Shown: piece by piece, positions 55,193 to 64,000 of the stretch
How positions within the stretch are numbered: the first letter of the stretch is position 1
Layout: each line of letters opens with the position of its first letter
Assembly (NCBI GenBank): GCA_037043235.1
Contig: JAWRVZ010000075.1
Coordinates: 493,501 to 557,500, forward strand
Direction of reading: 5' to 3'
Source of the DNA: Rhodeus uyekii
Lineage: Eukaryota > Chordata > Actinopteri > Cypriniformes > Acheilognathidae
Length of the DNA: 64,000 nucleotides
Made by a program: the position numbers and the translations under genes
Notes under the pieces: model-generated
What the model was told of the DNA's origin: nothing
Databases searched by the model: none
What the model saw: the letters and a program-made list of their open reading frames with translations, nothing else

Positions 55193-55500
55193 TCTAAATG
55201 CTTAATAGCTTAAATGTAATGTTGGCTGGATTTGAACGCAGTAATGAGCTGAAGCAGTCGAAGCATCTTTAATTGGTTCATGTGGAGAGTTATATAATGT
55301 GCTCATGCAGAACGAAACAGTCTCTGATACTGTAAACAAATCAATTCTGAAATATTTTAAATAATAATGAATGCTAATTTTGTATTTGAACATTATAAAT
55401 TAGTGTGGTCCGGCTTTCTTTTGAATACCGTTGTGTACAAAATATCCAGTGGCTGATGAAATAAAGGTTACCACTGCTCCTTTCTTTATTGCATTGTTTC
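55193..55500. other. Non-coding sequence, nothing recognised
   Basis: AT-rich. Confidence 0.45.
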
Positions 55501-55504
55501 TTTT

Positions 55505-55760
55505 TAGTGACAAGAGTAATTGATCAAACCCAGAATAAAATCATCATATTCGGCGACAGGGAGGTCTCCGTTGTCTTTCATTAGATTTGAGTGAGCTGTT
55601 CATACTCTGTTTGTTTATTGAATCTGCTGGTTCAGACCTTGGTGCAATAAAACCCAAATTATTTCGCTGAGGGAAATGTCGTAAGGATATTTAATCAGGA
55701 CAGGATCAGAATTCATTTACGGTGACTCCCAGGAGGCTTTGCCTGAACTCAGTTTGAGTG
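55505..55760. promoter_or_regulatory. Candidate conserved non-coding block
   Basis: Unique sequence (AAGAGTAATTGATCAAACCC, CATATTCGGCGACAGGGAG, CATTTACGGTGACTCCCAGG) about 0.5-0.7 kb upstream of the 56.2-kb exon. No frame. Confidence 0.3.
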
Positions 55761-56236
55761 TTTTTCAGACCTTGAAATGATTGTCAATGGAGAATCATTA
55801 TTAGACAAACATTTAATACAGAACATCTGAAATGCTGTTTAGTCAGGAAAGCTTTAACATTAGACTGACTCTTGAGTTCATTATTAGTGGTGTTAATGCA
55901 AAAAAAAGCATCACTGTTGCTCATAGTTAGGATCTGAATAAACATTTGTGCTATGGATCATGTGGCTTATTGAGGAGAACAACTATTACTCTTCTAAGCA
56001 CAAGTGTGTTAACAAAAACCACTGTGCTTTGCTTTTGTCTCGGTGAAACACCACACAATGCAAACACGAAACGTCTAGTCAATCATTAGTCTCTTGATTG
56101 TGGAATTATATTCTAGCTAATTATCTGTGAAGATTAATTTCATCCTCTTGAGCTGCTTAAAAAGCGAATGTGTTCATTTCACAGGAATATGAAGGTTCTG
56201 ATTTGAATGTCTAACTGAGCTGCCGTCTGCTTCCAG

Positions 56237-56337
56237 AATGACACAAACCGCAGTGAGGACTGGGCCGTGTGTGAGGAGCGCTCCGGACCGTCCGTCCAGT
56301 CTAACGCAATGCTGAGCATGTAAAGATCCCAACCGAG
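56237..56337 (+). other. Candidate internal 5' untranslated exon
   Basis: A pyrimidine-rich acceptor (GCCGTCTGCTTCCAG) precedes 101 bp of CpG-rich sequence (GCGCTCCGGACCGTCCGTCC) and an excellent donor, CCGAG|GTAAGGAG. Flanks are AT-rich, so the exon stands out by composition and splice signals together. All frames stop: an ATG at 56,238 gives a 25-codon ORF ending at TGA (56,313), and ATG CTG AGC ATG TAA begins at 56,309. It therefore reads as leader rather than coding. GCATGTAAAG at 56,320 could be a weaker alternative donor. I do not recognise the gene. Confidence 0.55.
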
Positions 56338-56883
56338 GTAAGGAGTCTTTTGGTTTTAAAAAAAGGTTCTCAACTGGTTTTTGCTCATGGGCTCAGATTT
56401 GACAGCTAATAATGAATGAACATACACTCTAAAAAAGATTGTGATTTGTATTAAGATTTTTTTTTTTATGAACACAAATCACATAAAAACATTTAGCATC
56501 AATCTTAATTTAGTTTATTTATCTCTGTTTATTTCTAACCCATTTGACATTCCTAGTTTACAATATGAATAATTTATAAGGATTATTAAATTGAATTTAA
56601 TAGAATTTATACAATGGAAACTCAAAAATCTTTTTTTTTAAAGGGTTAAATGTTTTGAATGCAGGAAATTCTTGAAATTTCTTATTGGTAGTTTGAATTT
56701 ATTTAAATAAAATACATTTTTGTTCATTAAAATAATTTTTAGAATAGTGTTTATCTGTTGTATATTAATATTGTAAAAATATGTACTATAAAACAAAATT
56801 ATGCATTATTATTCAAATGCATTATTTGTAAAAAATAAAAATAAAAAATACAAACAAATACAAATATAGATATGTATTTGTAA

Positions 56884-56935
<52 letters not shown>

Positions 56936-57170
56936 CTTAGATAAAATAAATTATTTAATTGTTGAATAAATTGATAATTGTTGAATAAATAATTAATAAA
57001 TTGTTTAAAATATTGTTTATTATTATATATTTATAATATTTATATAAATATACTATACAAATATAATACTTTAATACTTGTATTTATCATTGAAAACATT
57101 AAATGCATTATTATTGAAATTTATTATTTGTTGTTATTGTTATTGGCAATAGCTTTATATAAATTTTCGT
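56338..57170. other. AT-rich low-complexity sequence
   Basis: More than 80% A+T by eye, with a (TA)n tract inside. No gene. Confidence 0.55.
56887..56933. repeat. (TA)n microsatellite
   Basis: About 23 uninterrupted TA units. Confidence 0.95.
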
Positions 57171-57785
57171 TAAATTAGTGTAGCCTACAACAAAAGGAAA
57201 ATATGGAAAGGGTTTTCTCCTTCCTTTTTAAAAGCTGATAATCCAAATTATTATGCCATTTTAAGTGTTGATGATTAAGCGACATGATCGTGTGTGAAGA
57301 GTTTGGTGTACACCAGTTGAGAGCCGCTGTTTTCCAGCATGCCACTGCTGAAATGTCTTCGAACACAAGCGTTGTGCCGTTGCTGTTTTTATTGCTCACT
57401 TTCCCCGCGCAGTGGCCTTGGTTGTGCTGATTTGCTGCATTTCTAATGTACTTCAGAATGGGAAAATCAAGTTTGTACTCTCGCAGTCTTGTTCAATCAA
57501 TAATGAAACAAGGTCTTGCCAGAATTGTCTAGCACCCTGTCAGATTTGTCTCTTTGCTCAAATCTTGACTGGAAATGGCGAATCAGTGATGGTTTATGCA
57601 TGCATGCATGAGTATGTGAGATTTTGAGGCTCCGAGGAAAGGCTAGCTTTGTTGTCGAGAAGATAAATGACTCTCTATCGGAGCACCGGTGGACTATAAA
57701 CGAATTCATCTATACTATGTCCCCTAACCGCAACGTTGCGCACGTAGGCAACATATAGTCAACAAAAGCCAATTTGATTTAACCT
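57171..57785. other. Unique non-coding sequence
   Basis: No feature supported. Short frames show no domain. Confidence 0.4.
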
Positions 57786-58095
57786 CCAAAGAGCTTCATG
57801 ACATGCTCATTTTTTTCTAGGTGATCCTTTATGGTTCTTGAGATTGAATGACTGGGGCCCCTGGGGGCCGGTCTTGTATATGAAGAGTCAAACATGGAGA
57901 TTTGTGTGCAGATTGATGGGCTGCCTGCCAATAGTTCATCAGCCGGCTGTACGCGCCACTTGCTCTAGCACAGATTTATGATGTCATAATGCCGATGAGT
58001 GACCTCCACCGAGGCAAAACCACTGCTGCATTTTCATCACTTTGATGGGAGCTGCTTCTTTAACTTTGCCAATAACTTTTAGACGGACGATCCAT
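57786..58095. promoter_or_regulatory. Candidate conserved non-coding block
   Basis: GC-richer unique sequence (GGGGCCCCTGGGGGCCGGTC, AGATTTATGATGTCATAATG, CATTTTCATCACTTTGATGG). The TGATGTCATA core resembles a CRE/AP-1 site and CTTTGATG a TCF-type site. Repeat-free. Regulatory role is inferred. Confidence 0.35.
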
Positions 58096-58247
58096 CCAAA
58101 ACTAGAACTTCACAGGATATGTATTGAATGGTGTGGTCGTATTGTGAGACAACTATAAGTGAGCTATTCTTAAGTTGACTGCCTTACACATTCATTTGTT
58201 GTAGTGCTTTCAAAGTGTTATTCTGATGATTATCGAAAACAACACAC

Positions 58248-58386
58248 AACACTCATACACAGACACACGCACACTTACACACTCACTCACTCACTCACTC
58301 ACTCACACACATACACACACACACTCACATAACACACGCACACACAGACACACACTCACATAACTAACTCTCTCACTCACACATAC
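58248..58386. repeat. Compound CA / ACTC microsatellite
   Basis: Alternating ACACAC and ACTCACTCACTC runs. Confidence 0.9.
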
Positions 58387-58962
58387 ACTACCTATTTTAC
58401 AAATGTATAAGTGCTGTGATTGTAAAGCTGAAAATGCCACACAGCTCTCTATCTTGATTATCCCACAGTTGCATTGGTGACATAACCATGTCAACAATAG
58501 CATTTTCCTGCGCATCTGAAAATAATTTTTCTCTTCCTCCTGTTGGGGCAGCCTTTGGGTCCTGTACAGTCAAACTTACTGTAATATATATCTGTGTAAA
58601 TATTCTTTCTATAATTGCAATACAAAATAAATTGCTGTAATGTTTTCAGTTACTGTAAGGATGAAACTCTCACCTGTTTGTATGCTGGAAAAGATGCCAC
58701 TGTGGATCTTTGCAGATTGGGTTGCACCCTCAACCCTTCCTCTCTCAATGAGAGACCATCATTCATGACATGTCTATAAGTTCAGCACTTATTTCATCTG
58801 AAATAACAGCTCTTTGTCTTCTTTGTCTTCCTCCACGCATCCACCCTCTCCCTGCTACCCTTCTCCCTTCACAAACCTGTCTTCCATGTTCCATTTCCAA
58901 ATTTGTTTTTTCTGAGCTCTACCTATATAGGGTATACTAATTCATGACTCATATATATTTAT
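58387..58962. other. Non-coding sequence, nothing recognised
   Basis: Pyrimidine-rich patch at 58,800-58,890; otherwise unremarkable. Confidence 0.45.

Positions 58963-58964
<2 letters not shown>

Positions 58965-59038
<74 letters not shown>
58965..59038. repeat. (GT)37 microsatellite
   Basis: 74 bp of uninterrupted GT, likely polymorphic and Z-DNA-prone. Confidence 0.97.
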
Positions 59039-59042
<4 letters not shown>

Positions 59043-59739
59043 CACCTGCTTAGCCTTTCAGCTGAAATTGCAATCAGCAGTGTTTGAAAGGCACAAGGCT
59101 GAAATCTATTTTTTGATTTAAAATGTTATATAAATAAATATTATATAATATTATATATAATGAAATATGATATATTTTTTGAATGATAATAGTTTTGATT
59201 GTGTGGTTCACAGTTTTGACAGCAGTGTGTTAGCATTTGAACAAAGTGCTGTAAATCTGTAGTGTTGTGCAGGTTGTGGTTACAGTCATGGGATAAGTGT
59301 GTAGAGTTTTGAAAACTGTGTACTAGCAATGAAAACGAGCTAGAGTTTGGTGCACATGAACTGCTGCTGTGCAGACTGTAGTTAGAGTTTTGCACATGTG
59401 ACTACAGATCTGCCTACTGCTGCTTAGCAATCGTAAAAAAACTGTAATAAAAAATTTCAGAAGTTATTCAGTCAAGAAAAGTGAGTGATTTGTTCTTTGT
59501 TGTTTGTTTTAAGAGCAAATGCACAGATCTGATAAACTGATTCCGACACACATGCATTTCTCTCACTTAAAAAGTAACCAACTATATTTACTTAGGTATA
59601 TTTAGGCACTCACTTCTATATTTTTTTGGACATAATTTCTTGTGAATTCATTCGCTCAAGTGAAAGAAGTATAGGCAAGTTTTATATTCGCCCACTATTT
59701 TCAGATGAAATTAGCTGCTTTCTTGTCTTCTTGCGCTTG
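59039..59739. other. Unique non-coding sequence
   Basis: No feature supported. Confidence 0.4.
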
Positions 59740-60030
59740 AATATTTAAATTGTCAAGCTTTAAACTTTCATGGCATGCGGCGCTGGTCCATAAACTGTCC
59801 TCAGCAGCACGTTCATGCGTTGTTAGGATTCATAAAAATGTTACCGGCCAACTGGCGATTGACAGTGCTTCATACACTCAACAACAACGGTTTTTATTCG
59901 CTTTTGGTGCTTGGCGAGTGTACATTTTAGGCCCTGTTTATGCATTACAAGCATTGATTTATGGCTCCAAAATGGGTACATTTGACATAAGAACTCTTAC
60001 AGAATCTCTCCTCATGAATTGAAAGACACC
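59740..60030. promoter_or_regulatory. Candidate conserved non-coding block
   Basis: Unique sequence with TGAATATTTAAATTGTCAAG, TTACCGGCCAACTGGCGATT and GATTTATGGCTCCAAAATGG. A 90-codon frame (59,750-60,022) is open but has no domain. Conserved non-coding DNA or a missed exon are both possible. Confidence 0.3.
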
Positions 60031-60484
60031 CAGCCAAGATTGCACTGCATCTTAGGCTTGAGAACAGGAGTTTCTGTCCTTCAAAGCTAAAGGACATCCA
60101 CTTACTGCTCCGAAGTCACTGAAATGATAATCTGGCTGTCGGTGAGTGACAGGCGTTTGGATTAATGAAAGCCTTTAGGTTCAGCAGCCAGAGGAAGATG
60201 TGATGACCTGAACTGAAGACGCTTCTTCTGATGCGTCATTTCTCACAATAGCGTCACGCTCTCTTCCGGCCGTTCTGGAGGAGGAGCTTCTGTCTGCTGT
60301 CAGAGAGTTACCCCATTCCTGTAACCAAGTTTGATTCAGACTGTGTTTGTTCACTTCATTATTGATCAGGTGATGAAAATGATATCATGGCATTTGTTAG
60401 TACACAAATCCCTAATGGAAAATGCATCTTTAGTTCCAAGCACAGCGACTCAGCGAACATGGAACGTTTTTGGATATTTGACTA
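60031..60484. other. Unique non-coding sequence
   Basis: GC-richer patch at 60,240-60,300 (CTCTCTTCCGGCCGTTCTGG). No exon supported. Confidence 0.4.
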
Positions 60485-61850
60485 ACTAGTTATGAACAAA
60501 TAGTGTGTTGCTATGCAGTTGCTAGGGTGTTATCAGTGTTGATTCAAATTTTTGTCATTGCTAAGATGTTGATTTTTATACAGTTGCTGGGGTGTGTTGC
60601 TATGCAGTTGTTAGGGTGTCTTGAGTGAAAAAGTTGTGGTTGCTAAGATGTTTTTTTATAGATTTCCTAGAGTGCTTTTTAATATGTTGCTATGCTTTTG
60701 CTAGGGTGTTATGAGTGCTTATACAAATTTTTATGCAGTTGCTAAGATGTTTTCTAGTCAGTTGCTATGGTGTGTTTTTAGTCTGTTTCTATGCAGTTGT
60801 TAGGGTGTTATGAGTGTTTATTTAAATTTGTGTGGATGCTAAGATGTTGTTTTCTATACAGTTGCTATGGTGTTTTTAGTGTTTTAGTGTTTCTTTGCAG
60901 TTGCTAGGGTGTTATGAGTGTTTATTTGAAATTGTATGTGGTTGCTAAGTGTGTTGCTATGCAGTTGCTAGGGTGTTATGAGTGTTTATTTAAAATTGTA
61001 TGTGGTTGCTAAGTGTGTTGCTGTGCAGTTGCTAGGGTGTTATGAGTGTTTATTTAAATTTGTGTGGTTGCTAAGATGATGTTTTTTATACAGTTTCTAG
61101 GATGTGTTTTAGTGTGTTCCTATGCAGTTGCTATAGGGTTTTATGAGTGTCTATTCAAATTTGTATGTGTCTGCTAAGATGTTTTCTATTCAGTTGCTAT
61201 GGTGTGTTTTTAGTCTGTTGCTATGTAGTTGCAAGGGTGTTATGAGTGTTTATTTAAATTTGTGTGGATGCTAAGATTTTGTTTTCTATACAGTTGCTAT
61301 GGTGTGTTGTTAGTGTGTTGCTATACAATTGCTAGGGTGTTATGAATATTTATTCAAATGTGTATGTTGTTGCTAAGATGTTGATTTTTATACAGTTGCT
61401 GGGGTGTGTTTTTAGTGTGTTGCTATGCAGTTGCTAGGGTGATATGAGTGTTTATTTAAATTTGTGTGGTTGCTAAGATGTTCCCTATACAGTTTCTAGA
61501 GTGCTGTTCCAGAGTGCTATGCAGTTGCTAGGGTGTTATGAGCGTTCATAAAAATTTTTATGTGGTTGCTAAGATGTTGATTTTTATACAGTTGCTGGGG
61601 TGTGTTTTTAGTGTGTTGCTATGCAGTTGCTAGGGTGTTATGAGTGTTTATTTAAATTTGTGTGGTTGCTAAGATGTTCCCTATACAGTTTCTAGAGTGC
61701 TGTTCCAGAGTGCTATGCAGTTGCTAGGGTGTTATGAGCGTTCATAAAAATTTTAATGTGGTTGCTAAGATGTTGTTTTTTATACAGTTGCTGGGGTGGT
61801 TTTTAGCGTGTTGCTATGCAGTTGCTAGGGCGTCTTGAGTCATCTGTCTT
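60485..61850. repeat. ~98-bp minisatellite (GTTGCTAGGGTG)
   Basis: Each unit carries TATGCAGTTGCTAGGGTG, TTATGAGTGTTTATTTAAAT, GTGGTTGCTAAGATGTT and TATACAGTTGCTGGGGTGTG. The GCAGTTGCTAGGGTG phrase recurs about every 95-105 bp, with two short 64-bp steps near 60,900-61,025. The last units form a ~198-bp dimer: CCCTATACAGTTTCTAGAGT occurs at about 61,483 and 61,679. About 14 copies. Confidence 0.93.
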
Positions 61851-62930
61851 GAGTGAAAAAGCCCTCAAATCCTTGTGATCTTCTGGTCTGTAGATATGGC
61901 TCCGGTCCTTGTTTTTTCCTGTTTTCTGGTCCAGCAGGTGAAAATTGTGCATCTGATTGCTTAGTAAAGTAACAGCACATCTCTGCTCAGCAACACAGAT
62001 GATTTGAGGAATCATTCGTGTCTACAATGCCAGTGGAACGGGACAGGTTATGCCTTAGCAAGCACCACTTATCTCTGTATCCAGCCATGTCTCTGTGTTG
62101 GACAGAAACAGTGTGACTGTTATTATAGGATGTCATTGTGAGTGTGGATGTCCTCTGTGCTTCATCCTCGGGCTAAATGATTCAGCAACTTCACATGAGA
62201 ATGACAGAGATTAACAGCGCATGCTTGCGTTCAGCAGAACCACACACATTAGCGATTGACTGGGTTTGAATAGCTCAGTATTAGAGGACGTGACTGAGAG
62301 TCACATGATCGTGTTCAAATGCTCTTTAACTTTTGTTTAGACATTTTCAGTACTGGATCGATCAAACTCCTACACAGTGCATAGAATTGCAGATTAATTC
62401 CAGCAATTCTTCTGTTCAGAGGAGTATTACTTCCACAAAACTCTTTCTGTCTCGTTCTGTTTAGTATGTACAGCATGTGATGAGATACAGTGAAATGCAG
62501 ATATAGATTGAGGTCTCACCATGTCACATAACAGTCACATTTTCTCTCTGAGTCACCCTCATTTTGCTCATGTTTATGTCAGAGGACAAAAAAATCGAGA
62601 TGGATGCTGGGAGGTTTGAATGCTTGAATCTGGTTTTTAAAGATTTTTTTTATATTTTATGAAGAAATTGTGAGCTTTCCTCACCAGTGCTAAACACAAT
62701 GCAAGCTAAGAGTGTACATTGATGTTACTCTGCTGCTGAATGTTCTGGAGGATTGTGAGGGTGTTTTTCTGTGGTTGGCATTGACATTTATGCCATTCAG
62801 AATTGAATTGAGAATGCCTTTAAAATTCCAACTGAGTTCTTGCATTTAAACAAACAGGTTGTAATTTATAAACACAATTTAAAGAAGAAATTAACTATTT
62901 GTTTTTACCAGAAAGACATTTGAACTGCAA
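61851..62930. other. Unique non-coding sequence
   Basis: No repeat or exon supported. Confidence 0.4.
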
Positions 62931-63008
62931 GATGGATGGATGGATGGATAGACGGATGGATTTGAAATGCCAGATGGATAGATGAATGGAAGGAAAGATA
63001 GATAGATA
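62931..63008. repeat. GGAT-rich repeat, inverse of the 54-55 kb array
   Basis: GATGGATGGATGGATGGATA followed by GGATTTGAAATGCCAGATGG, the exact reverse complement of the CCATCTGGCATTTCAAATCC phrase of the ATCC array 8 kb away. Confidence 0.9.
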
Positions 63009-63299
63009 TGAAATTATATTTACAGCATCATTTTAGTGTTTTCTGGCTATACTTGGAAGCATTTGAAGGGAGTTATGCAAAAAAGTCACATTTTTATTCT
63101 CATACAGTCAGATGGTTTACAAATGCAATGTGATTTGGTTCAAACTTAAAAGGTCGGACAATAGTGAGAAGGCATCCTTCAATAACATAAACGTAAATGT
63201 GAGCTTGTGTGTGTGAGGGGGAGATAGTGTGTGCACATGCTCCTAAATCTCCAAAATTCACACTCCGACTCTGGTTTCATTCTCCTGCTTTTGTTGCAG
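63009..63299. other. Non-coding sequence, nothing recognised
   Basis: Unique sequence before the CpG-rich patch; a short GTGTGTGTGAGG run occurs at about 63,206. Confidence 0.4.
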
Positions 63300-63435
63300 T
63301 AAGTGTGGAGCCAAAACCCCACTCTATAGGCAACATCCCGTATCAGAGCGCCGCAGAACCTCTCACTCACTCCAGCATCTGAGCGACCGAGACGCAGCCG
63401 CTTCAAAAGAGAGGCAGTGACATTCAAACGCGCTT
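63300..63435 (+). other. CpG-rich patch, possible exon or alternative promoter
   Basis: TTTTGTTGCAG at 63,289-63,299 could be an acceptor, and CGCTT|GTGAGTTTC at 63,436 a donor, bracketing 136 bp rich in CpG (GAGCGACCGAGACGCAGCCG). The first junction also reads as a donor (GCA|GTAAGTG), so orientation of the exon is ambiguous. Just downstream TGTGATTGGCTCAG holds an inverted CCAAT box, compatible with a promoter. Confidence 0.3.
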
Positions 63436-63679
63436 GTGAGTTTCTGAAGCGTCCCGTCCATGAATATGGATGCGGGCCTCCTGTGATTGGCTCAGCTGTG
63501 GTTGAGTGACATCCTCTGACAGACCACTGCTACATGTTATATTAAAGATCACCGTAGAACCCAGATTCATAATTCACACTCGGATTTAAGACGTGACGGC
63601 CATTAAATATGAAGAGCTCAGTGAACATACAGTTTGAAGGGTGTATGTAAATGAGTAATTTTCATACAATGTGAGTGGT

Positions 63680-63798
63680 AAAATTACTATAAGGTCTAAC
63701 TTATTAGCACTACTTAATGCATTAACTAACATAAAATAACAATGAGCAGTACTGTATATTTTTAAAGCATTTATTAACCTTTGTTAACGTTAGGTAGG
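63680..63798 (+). repeat. AACTAACATAAAATAACAATGA repeat fragment
   Basis: ACTTAATGCATTAACTAACA and TTATTAACCTTTGTTAACGT belong to the repeat family also seen at 13.24-13.73 kb. Confidence 0.45.
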
Positions 63799-63811
63799 GA
63801 TATGCTGACTT

Positions 63812-64000
63812 GTCCAATACCTTGAGATATAAGCATAATCTGTTCCAGGATGAGCTCGTAACTCGAATTGCTCGTATCTCAAATCATTTTTCACTATAAG
63901 AAATTACAGAAAAAAATTAATCCGTTCCGTCCTTCTAAAAAACTCCCTTATTAGTGCTGATAACAATGGAAAAACATGTTTTTAATTGCTAGAGACACAC
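63812..64000 (-). mobile_element. Pogo/Tigger-like MITE, cut by window edge
   Basis: CAATACCTTGAGATATAAGC start, then TGAGCTCGTAACTCGAATTG and TTGCTCGTATCTCAAATCAT. Past this, CTTATTAGTGCTGATAACAA matches in reverse the interior of the 9,942-10,127 copy. Confidence 0.65.

Larger units (their letters stand above)
17007..56236 (+). other. Inferred large first intron
   Basis: Interval between the donor at 17,007 (GTGAGT) and the acceptor at 56,236 (CTGCTTCCAG). If the two exons belong together, this 39-kb intron carries nearly all the transposons and candidate regulatory blocks listed here. The pairing is inferred only from orientation and lack of other strong exons between. Confidence 0.3.

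Overview
This window looks like gene-poor, transposon-rich nuclear DNA from a teleost fish, most likely a cyprinid (carp, goldfish, barb or zebrafish relative). The reasons are: vertebrate-style splice signals, no bacterial gene density or ribosome-binding sites, abundant microsatellites, tRNA-derived SINEs, degraded Tc1 elements, many short non-autonomous DNA elements, and repeat families I recognise from cyprinid genomes. The species assignment is from memory of repeat families, not from a search. No protein-coding exon of a host gene could be recognised, and every long open frame lies in simple repeat, transposon or chance sequence.

The best evidence for a host gene is a split 5' leader on the + strand. 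A CpG-rich, probably first exon ends at about 17,006 in a strong splice donor. A 101-bp exon with matching acceptor and donor sits at 56,237-56,337. Both read as untranslated leader with short upstream ORFs, so most of the window would be a 39-kb first intron. Within it are unique, CpG-containing, homeobox-site-rich blocks that look like conserved non-coding DNA (19.2, 24.6, 26.9-28.0, 32.2, 34.8, 38.6, 49.8 and 51.5 kb; also 55.5, 57.8 and 59.8 kb beyond the second exon). These are inferences that need alignment.

Layout: 0.4-2.7 kb is a large GCT-rich minisatellite with a ~750-bp higher-order period. 2.7-10 kb holds LTR-like, MITE and minisatellite pieces, and a CT tract. 10.56-11.71 kb is a complete but dead Tc1 element. 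12.5-16.5 kb has LTR-like pieces and a degenerate tandem repeat leading up to the CpG exon. 19.9-22.1 kb is a DNA transposon whose interior has expanded into about 16 copies of a 112-bp unit; a second array of the same unit lies at 39.3-39.7 kb, fused to a Tc1 fragment. 23.7-24.4 kb is a pogo/Tigger-like MITE, and 26.0-26.5 kb a MITE inside an older repeat. 41.67-42.08 and 48.44-49.00 kb are solo LTR-like elements. 54.2-55.2 kb is an ATCC-rich array, 60.5-61.85 kb a ~98-bp minisatellite, and the right edge stops inside another MITE.

Eight SINE copies and one fragment of a single family are spread from 13.7 to 52.4 kb. The overall picture is an intronic landing pad for repeats with islands of possibly selected regulatory sequence.
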